From CAZFBR01 sp035353495 [NCBI: uncultured bacterium] (GTDB taxonomy: Bacteria > DAOPZR01), in NCBI GenBank assembly GCA_964517215.1, contig CAZFBR010000005.1, positions 1-41,108 of the forward strand: 41,108 bases of DNA. Direction: 5' to 3'. The notes beneath the pieces were generated by a model. That model ran no database searches, was not told where the DNA came from, and worked only from the letters and a program-made list of their open reading frames with translations. Below are positions 31,112-39,179 of this stretch, one piece after another. Position 1 is the stretch's first letter; every line of letters begins with the position of its first letter. The position numbers and the translations under genes are program-made.

Positions 31112-31749
31112 GCCGACAGGTCAGTGAATACTTCCACCGCACCGCAGCCGACTTCGACGCGATTCATGATCGCCGCGGCGGTTGTGCCGCCCTGATCGAC
31201 CGGGTGTTCCGCCGCGGCATGCGCGAACGTTATGCCTATGTCATGGCCGCGGCCGCCGCCGCCCGGCCGCCGCTCACTTCCCTGCTCGACGCGGGTTGCG
31301 GCGGCGGCAAATACTGTGTCGCGCTCGCCGGGCGCGGGCTCACCGCCCTCGGCGTCGATTTTGCCCCGGCCATGGTCGATCTGGCCACCCGGCGCGCGCA
31401 GACCGCCGGCGTCGCCGCGCGCTGCCGTTTTCTGGCCGGCGACCTCATGACGCTCACCCTGCAACCGGCGGATCTGGTGCTGGCGATCGGCTTGTTCGAT
31501 TATGTGGCCGTGCCCGGCCCGCTGCTGGAACGGTTGCGGACACTGGCCCGGCGCGAACTGATCGTCAGTTTTCCGCGCGCCGGCACCTGGCAGGGCTGGC
31601 TGCGCCGGCTGTGGCTGGCGAGCAAACGCTGCCCGGTGTATTACTACACCCCCGCGGATCTCCAGCAGCTGACCGGCACCTGGCCGGGCCGAACCGAGAT
31701 CATCCACAGCATCCGGGGCGACTGGCTGCTGCACTGGCGGCAGCCATGA
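31108..31749 (+). CDS. Class I SAM-dependent methyltransferase
   Basis: A 213-residue methyltransferase. SLLDAGCGGGKYCVALAGRG is motif I, ALGVDFAPAMVDLATRRAQ motif II, and DLVLAIGLFDYVAVPGPLLERLRTLARRELIVSFPRAGTW covers motifs IV and V. The N-terminus YFHRTAADFDAIHD is the arrangement found in small-molecule/glycan O-methyltransferases of the UbiG/BchM type. The start codon is GTG (GTGA overlap), supported by GGAGG 7 nt upstream. It lies between two deacetylase genes, suggesting ordered modification of one sugar, though that is speculative. Confidence 0.84.
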   Translation: MSRQVSEYFHRTAADFDAIHDRRGGCAALIDRVFRRGMRERYAYVMAAAAAARPPLTSLLDAGCGGGKYCVALAGRGLTALGVDFAPAMVDLATRRAQTAGVAARCRFLAGDLMTLTLQPADLVLAIGLFDYVAVPGPLLERLRTLARRELIVSFPRAGTWQGWLRRLWLASKRCPVYYYTPADLQQLTGTWPGRTEIIHSIRGDWLLHWRQP

Positions 31750-32492
31750 GGCGACTGGCCAAGAAGCTGCTCCCCGGACGCCTGCTGCGGGCGACCCGCC
31801 GGCTGCGGACGCGCGCCGCCTGGGTGCGGACCTTGGCGGGGCCGTATGCGCCGCGCCCGCGCGAGCGGACTGCCTTTGCCCCCGCCTCGGTGCTGGTCAT
31901 CGCCCCGCATATCGACGATGAAATCATCGGCGCGGGCGGCACCCTGCTGCGTCTGCACGATGCCGGCGCCGAAATCACCGTTGCCTATGTGTTCTGCGGC
32001 GGCAATGCCGTGCGCTGCCGCGAGGCGGAGGCGGTGCGCGACCGCGCCGGGTGGCGCGACCTGCGCTTTGCCAATCTGCCCGACCGGGAGCAGGTGGCGG
32101 CCGGGGCCGCGCTGCCGGGCGGCCTGCTCGCCGGCGACTGGGACGAGGTCTATCTGCCGCATCCGCACGACAATCATCCCGCCCACCTCGCCCTGCCCCG
32201 CCTGCTGCTGCCGCAGCTGCAGGCGCTGCCGCAACCGCTGCCGCTCTACCTGTACGAGGTCTGGACCCCGCTCATGCCCGGAGTCATCGTCGATATCAGC
32301 CCGGTGCTTGAGCGCAAGCTCGCGCTGCTCGGTCTGTTTGCCAGCCAGCTCGCCGCCAAGGATTATGTGGCGGCGACCGAGGGTCTGGCCCGCTATCGCG
32401 CACTGGGCCTGCCGCGGCGCGGCGGCGCAGCCGAGGTTTTTTTCGAATCGACGGTATCCGGATACGCCGGGCTCGCCGGCATAGGGGAATGA
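31746..32492 (+). CDS. PIG-L family deacetylase
   Basis: A 248-residue LmbE/PIG-L metal-dependent deacetylase. VLVIAPHIDDEIIGAGGTLLRLHDAG carries the family signature (H55, D58 bind zinc), and YLPHPHDNHPAHLAL supplies the third histidine and the second conserved block. Members remove acetyl groups from GlcNAc-containing lipids, mycothiol precursors or sugar nucleotides. In this cluster a GlcNAc-containing lipid-linked intermediate is the likely target. A basic N-terminal stretch of ~45 residues (RRLAKKLLPGRLLRATRRLRTR) may associate with the membrane. Overlaps of 4 nt with both neighbours. Confidence 0.9.
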   Translation: MRRLAKKLLPGRLLRATRRLRTRAAWVRTLAGPYAPRPRERTAFAPASVLVIAPHIDDEIIGAGGTLLRLHDAGAEITVAYVFCGGNAVRCREAEAVRDRAGWRDLRFANLPDREQVAAGAALPGGLLAGDWDEVYLPHPHDNHPAHLALPRLLLPQLQALPQPLPLYLYEVWTPLMPGVIVDISPVLERKLALLGLFASQLAAKDYVAATEGLARYRALGLPRRGGAAEVFFESTVSGYAGLAGIGE

Positions 32493-33619
32493 CCATGCGC
32501 CTGCTGTACCTGACCCGTGACTATCCGCCGGCCATCGGCGGCATGGAGCGCAACGCCGCGGAAATGACGGCCGCCCTGGCGCGCGTCGGCCATTCGGTGC
32601 GGGTGCTGGCGCCGCATGGCGCCCACGCCATGCCCGGCACTGAATTCCATTCATACCGTCTGCACCGCAACTGGCGGCTGGCCGGCGCCCGGCTGCGGCT
32701 GACCATGGTCAGTCACGCCTTTTCCTTCCGGCCCGACGCCATCATCGCCAACACCTGGTCGCCCTGCGGCTGGGCCGCCCGCGCGGCGGCGCGGCTGGCC
32801 AACGTGCCGCTGTTCATCGTCGCCCACGGTCTCGATGTGCGCGAACCGCTGCAAAAACCGTCCGTCGCCCAGTTCGAACTGGCCACCCTGCGCCGCTGCT
32901 CCGCCGTGCTCGCCGTCAGCCGCTACACCAAGGAGCACCTGGTGCGCGCCGGCCTGTCACCCGATCACATTCGCGTAGTGCCCAACGGGGTGGATAGCGA
33001 GCGGTTCCAACCCGAACTGCCCGGTCATACCGCATGGCGCGCCGCACTCGGCCTGCCGGACGGGCCCCTGTTCCTCACCGTGGCGCGGCTGGTGCCGCAC
33101 AAGGGCCATGCCGCGGTGCTCGCCGCCCTCGCTGCCCTGGTGGCGCGCGGGACCGGCTGCAGCTGCTGCCTGGTCGGTGACGGTCCGGAATACCCGGCGC
33201 TCGCCGCCCAGGCGCAGGCACTGGGGATTGCCGATCGGGTGCGCTTTATCCGCAATCTGCCGGAGTCGGAACTGCCGCTCGCCTACGCCGCCGCTGATGT
33301 CATGGTCATGCCCAGTGTCCCCGCACCCGACGGCTCGGTTGAAGGGTTCGGCATTGCCTATCTGGAGGGTTCAGCGGCAGGGGTGCCGGTGATCGGCTGT
33401 TCCGGCACCGGCGCCGAAGACGCCATCGTCAACGAGGAAACCGGTTTTCTGGTGCCGCCGGGCGATCAGGCCGCGCTCGCCGCGCGGCTGGCCCTGCTTG
33501 CGGATCAACCGGCCCTCAGCCGGCAGTTGGGTGCCGCCGGCCGCGCCCGCGCCATCGCCGAATTCAACTGGGACGCCCTCGCCCGCAAGCTGTCCGGCAT
33601 TATTGAAAGCGCCCGATGA
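32489..33619 (+). CDS. GT4-family glycosyltransferase
   Basis: A 376-residue GT-B enzyme with a very regular GT4 layout: LLYLTRDYPPAIGGMERNAAEM, FIVAHGLDVREPL, VLAVSRYTKEHLVRAGL, IRVVPNGVDSERFQP, LFLTVARLVPHKGHAAVLAAL, CLVGDGPEYPAL, and VMVMPSVPAPDGSVEGFGIAYLEGSAAGVPVIG with the EX7E donor-site pair. It most resembles PimB/mannosyl- or glucosyl-type transferases. Two starts are possible: the ATGA-overlap ATG at 32489 and a second ATG at 32495 with GGGGA 7 nt upstream; the latter is perhaps the real one. Acts at the cytoplasmic side of the membrane. Confidence 0.9.
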   Translation: MTMRLLYLTRDYPPAIGGMERNAAEMTAALARVGHSVRVLAPHGAHAMPGTEFHSYRLHRNWRLAGARLRLTMVSHAFSFRPDAIIANTWSPCGWAARAAARLANVPLFIVAHGLDVREPLQKPSVAQFELATLRRCSAVLAVSRYTKEHLVRAGLSPDHIRVVPNGVDSERFQPELPGHTAWRAALGLPDGPLFLTVARLVPHKGHAAVLAALAALVARGTGCSCCLVGDGPEYPALAAQAQALGIADRVRFIRNLPESELPLAYAAADVMVMPSVPAPDGSVEGFGIAYLEGSAAGVPVIGCSGTGAEDAIVNEETGFLVPPGDQAALAARLALLADQPALSRQLGAAGRARAIAEFNWDALARKLSGIIESAR

Positions 33620-34686
33620 ACATCCTCTACCTCAACCACCGCGCCGGACTGGGCGGCGGCGAGATCAGCTTTCTGCAGTTTCTCGACCACGCCCCGGATA
33701 CCCTGGTCCCGCACGCCATCCTCGGTGCGGACGGTCCCCTGGCGGTGGCGCTGCGCCAGCGCCGGCTGCCGGTCACCATCCTGCCGCTGCCGCCGCTTGA
33801 TCCCGGCACCGGCCCGATTACCGCTGCCGCCGGACTGCGCCGCTATTGCCGGACCCATGCCATCGGCCTGCTGCACGCGCAAACGCCGCGCGCGGCCGGC
33901 TATGCCGCGCTGGTGCGCACCGCCGACCGGCCGGTGATCTGGCACCTGCGCACCGTCGGCCCGTGGGGCCTGAAGGAGAAGTTCTCCGCCGCCCGCGCCG
34001 ATGCCATCATCTGCATTTCACACGCCGTCGCCGGCTGTGTGCCTGCGCGGCTGCGCGCCCGCACCGTCATCATCGACAATGGCGTCGTCCCGCCGGCCGC
34101 GATAACGCCGGAGCAGCTGGCGGACTGCCGCCGCCGCTGGCAGCTGCCGGCGGATGTGCCGGTGATCGCCGTGATCGGCCGGCTCGACCCGGGCAAAGGC
34201 CTGCAGCTGCTGATCGAAACTGCTGCCGCCCTGCAGACCCTGCAGCCCGCACTCTGGCTGATCGCCGGCGACGGACCCTGCCGGGCGGATCTGGAGCAGC
34301 AGGCCCGCGCACGACTGCTCACCAATATCCGCTGGCTGGGGCATCTCGACGACATTACCCCGGTGCTCGCCGCCGCCACCGTGGCCGCCAGCGCCAGCGA
34401 AAGCGAGGGGTTCGGCCGCACCGTGGTCGAGGCGGTGCTCGCCGCCTGCCCGCCGCTCTTTTTCCCCGTCGGCGGGCTGGCTGAGCTTGGTTTGCCCGCC
34501 GCCTGCCACTTCACGGAACGGGAACCGGCTGCCATCGCCACCCGGCTCGCCCGCGCCCTGCGCGAGCCGCAGCTCCTGCGCGACGCCATCGCCCCGTTTA
34601 CCGCGTCGTTTCGCGAGCGCTTTGCCCCGGCCCGGCATGCCGCCGCCGTGCTCGCCCTCTACCAGCGCCTGCTGCCCCGGCTCTGA
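33616..34686 (+). CDS. GT4-family glycosyltransferase, last gene of the cluster
   Basis: A 356-residue GT4 protein: MNILYLNHRAGLGGGEISFLQFLDH, VIWHLRTVGPWGLKEKFSAARADAIICISHAVAG, IIDNGVVPPAAI, VIAVIGRLDPGKGLQLLIETAA, LIAGDGPCRADLEQQA, and VAASASESEGFGRTVVEAVLAACPPLFFPVGGLAEL. The EX7E pair is present (E-G-F-G-R-T-V-V-E). It differs from the preceding GT4 in sequence, so it is not a recent tandem duplicate. It overlaps the upstream gene by 4 nt and ends 75 nt before the trpS start, with the trpS promoter beginning 13 nt after its stop and no clear terminator between. Confidence 0.88.
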   Translation: MNILYLNHRAGLGGGEISFLQFLDHAPDTLVPHAILGADGPLAVALRQRRLPVTILPLPPLDPGTGPITAAAGLRRYCRTHAIGLLHAQTPRAAGYAALVRTADRPVIWHLRTVGPWGLKEKFSAARADAIICISHAVAGCVPARLRARTVIIDNGVVPPAAITPEQLADCRRRWQLPADVPVIAVIGRLDPGKGLQLLIETAAALQTLQPALWLIAGDGPCRADLEQQARARLLTNIRWLGHLDDITPVLAAATVAASASESEGFGRTVVEAVLAACPPLFFPVGGLAELGLPAACHFTEREPAAIATRLARALREPQLLRDAIAPFTASFRERFAPARHAAAVLALYQRLLPRL

Positions 34687-34698
34687 CCGTTCTCCTTT

Positions 34699-34727
34699 TT
34701 GACCGCACCCCGCCGGCGGTGTATAAT
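34699..34727 (+). promoter_or_regulatory. Near-consensus promoter of trpS
   Basis: -35 TTGACC (34699-34704), 17 nt, -10 TATAAT (34722-34727). Start near 34734. It probably also drives the hydrogenase, DUF6941, deaminase and small membrane protein genes behind trpS, whose gaps are at most 30 nt. Confidence 0.8.
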
Positions 34728-34760
34728 GGCGGCATCACAGACAAAGGCGGAAATCTGATC

Positions 34761-35738
34761 ATGGGCAAGAAAGTGCTGTTCAGCGGCATCCAGCCGACCG
34801 GCGAATTGCATATCGGCAACTACCTCGGCGCCATCAAGAACTGGGTAAAAATCCAATCGGACTACGACTCGATTTTCTGCGTGGTCGACCTGCATGCACA
34901 GACCATCGAGTATGACCAGAAGGAAATGCCGCGCCGGGTGCAGGAGACCGCCACGGTGCTGCTCGCCTGCGGACTCGACCCGGAACGCTGCACCCTGTTC
35001 AAGCAGTCGTATATCCCCGGGCACAGCGAGCTGATGTGGCGGCTGACCACCATCACGCCCATCGGCGACCTGGAACGCATGACCCAGTACAAGGACAAGG
35101 CGCAGCAGCATCGGGACAACATCAATGCCGGACTGTTCACCTACCCCGTGCTCATGGCTGCGGATATCATGCTGTACAAGGCGGAAGTGGTCCCCGTGGG
35201 CGACGATCAGGTCCAGCATCTCGAACTGACGCGCGAGATTGTGCGGCGGTTCAACCACCGTTTCGGCGAGGTCTTCCCCGAGCCCAAGCCGCTGCTCTCG
35301 ACCGCTCCGCGCATCCGCGGGCTCGACGGCAAGGCCAAAATGTCGAAATCGCTCAACAACGCCATCGGCCTGACCGAGAGTCCCGACAGCATCCGCAAGA
35401 AACTGGCCTCCGCCTTCACCGATCCGGCGCGGTTGCGGCGCAGCGATCCCGGCCATCCCGAGGTGTGCAATATCTTCACCCTGCACGGACAGTTTTCCCC
35501 TCCCGCGCGCTGCGCGGAGATTGCGGGCGCCTGCACAGCGGGCATGCTCGGCTGCGTCGACTGCAAGCGCGAGTTCGCCGACCGGCTCATCGCCGAGCTG
35601 GAACCGATCCAGGCCCGGGCCGCGGAGCTGCGGGCGAAACCGGAACGGGTGCAGGAGATCCTGCGCGAGGGCGGGCGGCGCTGCCGCGCCCGGTCCGAAC
35701 GCACCATCGCCGACGTTAATCGCGCCATGGGCCTGTGA
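34761..35738 (+). CDS. trpS: Tryptophanyl-tRNA synthetase
   Basis: A 325-residue class Ic aminoacyl-tRNA synthetase that charges tRNA-Trp. The HIGH-type motif is in PTGELHIGNYLGA (H17-N20) and the KMSKS loop is intact (residues 193-197, AKMSKSLNNAI). Other family landmarks are SGIQPTG, VPVGDDQVQHLELTREI and the C-terminal ADRLIAELEPI. Length is typical for bacterial TrpRS. ATG 34761 was chosen because the family begins at M-x-K-x-V-L-F-S-G; the open frame 14 codons upstream falls inside the promoter. The weak AGGCGGA lies about 10 nt upstream. A second group B-type hydrogenase follows 30 nt later, an unexpected operon partner. Confidence 0.97.
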   Translation: MGKKVLFSGIQPTGELHIGNYLGAIKNWVKIQSDYDSIFCVVDLHAQTIEYDQKEMPRRVQETATVLLACGLDPERCTLFKQSYIPGHSELMWRLTTITPIGDLERMTQYKDKAQQHRDNINAGLFTYPVLMAADIMLYKAEVVPVGDDQVQHLELTREIVRRFNHRFGEVFPEPKPLLSTAPRIRGLDGKAKMSKSLNNAIGLTESPDSIRKKLASAFTDPARLRRSDPGHPEVCNIFTLHGQFSPPARCAEIAGACTAGMLGCVDCKREFADRLIAELEPIQARAAELRAKPERVQEILREGGRRCRARSERTIADVNRAMGL

Positions 35739-35768
35739 GCCGGCGCACCCCGCGCGGAGGAAACTGTC

Positions 35769-37217
35769 ATGGCCTATAACGAGAACTTCGCCACCCTGGT
35801 CCGCCAGGGGGTGCTCATTCGCGTGGCGCGCGCCATGTTTGACGGCACCCTGGTCGAGACCGTCGACCGTCTGCCGTTTGAGATGCGCCCGCGCCGGGCG
35901 CAGTCGCTGACCTGCTGCACCTATCACGACCGGGCGGTGCTGCGCTACCGCGTCCTCGCCGCGCTGGGCTTTGCCGCCGGCGAAACCGACGACGACGCCA
36001 CCCCGCTGGCCGACTATGCGCGCCGCGCGCTGGCCCGCGAGCGGCCCGAGGGCCCGACGCTGTCGGTCATCGACGCCGCCTGCAGCGCCTGCGTCCAGAG
36101 CAGGTACGAGATCACCTCGACCTGCCGCGGCTGCATGGCCCGCCCCTGTCTGGCCAACTGCCCGAAGCATGCCATCAGCATGGTCGGCCGACAGGCGCGG
36201 ATCGACGCCGAGCAGTGCGTCAGCTGCGGCCGCTGCCAGCAGGTCTGCCCCTTTCATGCCATCGTCCGCATCCCCATCCCCTGCGAAGAGGCCTGCCCCG
36301 TCGACGCCATTAACAAGGACGCGTCGGGCAGGGAAATCATCGATCCCGACCAGTGCATCGCCTGCGGCAAATGCGCCATGGCCTGCCCGTTCGGCGCGGT
36401 GGCGGAGAAATCGCAGCTGGTCGATGTTCTGCGCCACCTGCGGGCCGGCACCCCGGTGGTGGCGCTTCCCGCCCCCGCGGTCTACGGCCAGTTTCCCGGC
36501 GGTTTTGCCCGGCTGGCCGCCGCCCTGCGCCGTCTGGGTTTCGCCCGCGTCGCGGAAGTCGCCGAGGGCGCGGACCTCACCGCCCTCGCGGAGACGCAGG
36601 AATTCGCCGAGCGGGTGGCGCAGGGTGCGGCGCTGATGACCACCTCCTGCTGTCCCGCATATGTCAGCGCGGTCGAACGGCATGTGCCGGCGCTGCGCCC
36701 CTGCGTCTCCCACACCCCGTCGCCGATGCGCCTTCTCGCGCAGGCGGTCAAGCGCGACACCCCCGCAGCGCTCACGGTCTTCATCGGCCCCTGCACCGCC
36801 AAGCGGCAGGAAGCCCTGACCCATCCGGAATGCGATTACGTCCTCACCTTTGAAGAGCTGGACGCCATTTTTGTTGCCAGTGACATCGCCGTTGAACTCG
36901 AGCCGGCAGCCGACGAAACGGCGGCCGCCAGCGGCGCCGCGCGCGGTTTCGCCGCGAGTGGCGGGGTGACCGCCGCCGTCAAGGCCATCGCCCCGGCCGG
37001 TCTGGATTTCCGCCCGGTGCTCATCGATGGCCTGTCCGCCAAAAACATGCGCCTGCTCAAGGCCTATGCCAGCAAATGCCCGGGCAACTTCCTCGAAGTC
37101 ATGTCCTGCGAAGGCGGCTGCGTCGCCGGGCCGCGCACGGTGGTCAGCCCCCAGGAAGGCGCCACCGCACTCAAGGCCGCGATCGCCGCCTGCCCGCGCG
37201 CCGCGAGCAAGGACTGA
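35769..37217 (+). CDS. [FeFe] hydrogenase, group B-like, second copy
   Basis: A 482-residue paralogue of the protein at 3353, the same length and domain order: CC pair (C49, C50), CSACVQSRYEITSTCRGCMARPC, two [4Fe-4S] ferredoxin motifs (C150xxCxxCxxxCP, C196xxCxxCxxxCP) with EEACPVDAI between, and an H-cluster domain. L1 is TTSCCPAY (C294, C295), closer to the classical TSCCP than the other copy's SSCCP; L2 is FIGPCTAKRQE (C342); L3 is EVMSCEGGCVAGP (C447, C451). Unlike the other copy it has no adjacent small [2Fe-2S] ferredoxin gene. ATG follows GGAGGA by 7 nt. It is probably co-transcribed with trpS. A distinct electron partner or role is likely. Confidence 0.88.
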   Translation: MAYNENFATLVRQGVLIRVARAMFDGTLVETVDRLPFEMRPRRAQSLTCCTYHDRAVLRYRVLAALGFAAGETDDDATPLADYARRALARERPEGPTLSVIDAACSACVQSRYEITSTCRGCMARPCLANCPKHAISMVGRQARIDAEQCVSCGRCQQVCPFHAIVRIPIPCEEACPVDAINKDASGREIIDPDQCIACGKCAMACPFGAVAEKSQLVDVLRHLRAGTPVVALPAPAVYGQFPGGFARLAAALRRLGFARVAEVAEGADLTALAETQEFAERVAQGAALMTTSCCPAYVSAVERHVPALRPCVSHTPSPMRLLAQAVKRDTPAALTVFIGPCTAKRQEALTHPECDYVLTFEELDAIFVASDIAVELEPAADETAAASGAARGFAASGGVTAAVKAIAPAGLDFRPVLIDGLSAKNMRLLKAYASKCPGNFLEVMSCEGGCVAGPRTVVSPQEGATALKAAIAACPRAASKD

Positions 37218-37220
37218 CCC

Positions 37221-37610
37221 ATGGACATCGAAATCGCCGCATTGTGCGACGCCGCCACCGAGCAGGCGGGGAAACTGAACCTGCTCGGCACCTTTGACCG
37301 CATCACCACCTCGCAGTTTCCCTTCATCCATCCGCTCTGCGCGGTGGTCTACCGCATCCGCTTCAACTGGCCGGAGCAGGGACCGCATGCGGTCAAGGTC
37401 AACTTCATCGACGCCGACGGGCGCTCCATCGTCCCGCCGCTCGAGAACACCATGGAGATCCGCGTGCCGCAGGGGCGTGAATCGTCGGTCGCGAATCTGA
37501 TTCTGCTCATCCAGGGCCTGCGCTTCACCGCACCCGGGTTGTATGCCGTTGACCTGACCATTGACGGGAACAGCATGCGTTCGCTGCCGCTGACGGTGGA
37601 GCGCGGGTGA
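37221..37610 (+). CDS. DUF6941 family protein
   Basis: A 129-residue protein of the DUF6941 type: it opens MDIEIAALCDAATEQAGKLNLLGTFDRI, the family hallmark (ALCD.A....GKLNLLG.FD), and continues with beta-rich segments such as CAVVYRIRFNW, VKVNFIDADGRSIVPPL and LYAVDLTIDG. The fold is probably an immunoglobulin-like beta sandwich. The function of the family is not known to me. It begins 3 nt after the hydrogenase stop and its own stop is overlapped by the GTG of the adenosine deaminase-family gene, so it is firmly part of this operon. Confidence 0.8.
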   Translation: MDIEIAALCDAATEQAGKLNLLGTFDRITTSQFPFIHPLCAVVYRIRFNWPEQGPHAVKVNFIDADGRSIVPPLENTMEIRVPQGRESSVANLILLIQGLRFTAPGLYAVDLTIDGNSMRSLPLTVERG

Positions 37611-38632
37611 ACGCGGCCGACCGCGCCCGCCTGCACGCCCTGCCCAAACTCGACCTGCACCTGCATCTCGACGGATCGCTCCGCGTCGCCACGGCACGCG
37701 ACCTGGCCCGGGCCTGCGGCCAGCCGCTGCCGACGGAAGACCTCGCTGAACTCCGCCGCCACCTCCAGGTGCAGCCCGACTGCCGTTCACTCCCCGAATT
37801 CCTCGCCGTCTTTGACTTCTTTATGCCGCTGCTGCGCACCCCCGCCGCCATTGAACGGCTGGCCTATGAGCTGTGCGAGGACTGCGCCCGCGAGCATGTG
37901 GTCTATTTCGAGACGCGGTTTGCCCCGCACCTTGTTGCTACGGACGGTTTTACCCCGCACGACGCGGTGGCGGCAGCCCTGCACGGGCTGGCGCAGGGCA
38001 ATCGCGCCTTCGGCACCGATTCGCGGCTCATTCTCTGCTGCTGCCGCCATCTGCCGCAGCATTCGCTGGCCGTGGCCAAGCTGGCGGCGGCGTTCCGCGA
38101 CCGCGGCGTGGTCGGCATCGATCTGGCCTGCGATGAACGCGAGCCGGCCGCGCCGCACCGCGCGGCATTCGCGCATGCCGAACAGCATGCGGTGCATCGC
38201 ACCGTCCATGCGGGCGAAGCCGGACCACCAACGCTCATCCGCGAGGCGCTTGACCTGCTGCATGCCGAGCGGATCGGCCACGCGGTCGCCCTGCAGCATG
38301 ACCGCGAACTGTATGCGCGGGTCAGGGATGAAGGCATTGTGCTTGAGTTAAACCTGACGTCAAACCTGCAGACCTGTGCGGTACCGTCGCTCGCCACGCA
38401 TCCCTGTCCGCACTACCACCGGGACGGGCTGCGGATCACCCTCAATACCGACGACCCGGGCGTCAGCGGCATCACGTTGACCGGCGAATATGCGCTGGCG
38501 GCGGATGCCTACGGGTTCACCGACCGCGATTTCCACGCCCTCACCGCAACCGCGGTCGATGCGGCCTTCCTCGACGACAGCGAACGCCGCACGCTGCGCG
38601 CGCGGATTGACCGGGCCTGGCCGGCGGCGTGA
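37607..38632 (+). CDS. Adenosine deaminase-family amidohydrolase
   Basis: A 341-residue TIM-barrel deaminase with the family's metal and catalytic residues: LPKLDLHLHLDGSL (HxH), VVYFETRFAPHL, HRTVHAGEAGPP (the HAGE motif with zinc histidine and catalytic glutamate), ERIGHAVAL (catalytic histidine) and LRITLNTDDPGVSGITLTGEY (zinc aspartate). It would convert adenosine to inosine in purine salvage, though related deaminases acting on other adenine derivatives (adenine, aminofutalosine) share these motifs and cannot be excluded by eye. Starts at GTG in a GTGA overlap with the DUF6941 gene. Confidence 0.9.
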   Translation: MNAADRARLHALPKLDLHLHLDGSLRVATARDLARACGQPLPTEDLAELRRHLQVQPDCRSLPEFLAVFDFFMPLLRTPAAIERLAYELCEDCAREHVVYFETRFAPHLVATDGFTPHDAVAAALHGLAQGNRAFGTDSRLILCCCRHLPQHSLAVAKLAAAFRDRGVVGIDLACDEREPAAPHRAAFAHAEQHAVHRTVHAGEAGPPTLIREALDLLHAERIGHAVALQHDRELYARVRDEGIVLELNLTSNLQTCAVPSLATHPCPHYHRDGLRITLNTDDPGVSGITLTGEYALAADAYGFTDRDFHALTATAVDAAFLDDSERRTLRARIDRAWPAA

Positions 38633-38976
38633 TTCCCACCACCACGCCGCAGCAACCAGTCATTCCGACCCAATCCGGCCATGTTGCGGACACCGGCCGG
38701 CGAACCGCCGCCATTGCCCTGGTCTGCGGACTCGCCGCTGTTCCGCTGACACTGGCCTGCGGCATCTTTGGCAGCATCGCTGCCGTCGCCGGTATCGTCC
38801 TGGCCCGCCGGGCCTTGGCCGCTACCCGGGCCGCCGGTCGGCCGCTCACCGGCTGGCCTGCCGCCGCCCTGCCGGTCGCCGTGGCCGCGCTCGTTGTCAA
38901 CCTGTTCATCATAACCGCTGCCGTGGCGTATTTCGCCCGGCTGGCTTTCACCGGGCAGCTCAATTACTGCTGGTAG
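38629..38976 (+). CDS. Small DUF4190-like membrane protein
   Basis: A 115-residue protein with a Pro/Thr-rich N-terminus (IPTTTPQQPVIPTQSG) and two hydrophobic segments (AAIALVCGLAAVPLTLACGIFGSIAAVAGIVLA and AAALPVAVAALVVNLFIITAAVAYF). The layout, with a short polar linker RRALAATRAAGRP between the helices, is that of DUF4190-type small membrane proteins, whose function is unknown. The start is GTG overlapping the deaminase stop (GTGA). It is the last gene of the trpS operon; a pair of hairpins follows in the 203-bp gap before the convergent PilZ-like gene. Confidence 0.6.
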   Translation: MIPTTTPQQPVIPTQSGHVADTGRRTAAIALVCGLAAVPLTLACGIFGSIAAVAGIVLARRALAATRAAGRPLTGWPAAALPVAVAALVVNLFIITAAVAYFARLAFTGQLNYCW

Positions 38977-39133
38977 GATTCAGCGGATCACCGTTCCGGC
39001 CCGGACAACTCCGCTGCGCGGCACAGTCAGGCCGCAGGCGCGGACGACTCCCCAGTTGACAATCAATTGCACGCGGATGGCGCGGCGTACCCACAGTCGC
39101 TCCCGTCGGTATTCTCAGCGCCACTAGCAAACC

Positions 39134-39178
39134 CGCGGCCAAGCCGCCGCGAGCAAACCGCCAGCAACAGATTGGCGG
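39134..39178 (-). terminator. Paired hairpins between convergent genes
   Basis: Two stems lie in tandem: CGCGGC-caagcc-GCCGCG (39134-39151) and CCGCCA-gcaacagat-TGGCGG (39158-39178). The second starts 2 nt after the stop codon of the minus-strand PilZ-like gene and is followed on that strand by TTTGCT, a short T-tract. They may also help stop plus-strand transcription of the trpS operon. Confidence 0.45.
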
Positions 39179-39179
39179 G

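Noticed and set aside
34659-37790. An antisense open frame of 1043 codons opposite trpS and the second hydrogenase
   Set aside because: The plus strand encodes clear trpS and hydrogenase homologues with promoter and ribosome binding sites. The antisense frame is Arg/Gly/Asp-rich, has no recognisable domain and reflects the high GC content.
38977-39133. TTGACA-like box (around 39055-39060) as a promoter
   Set aside because: No acceptable -10 hexamer at 16-18 nt and no plus-strand gene downstream.
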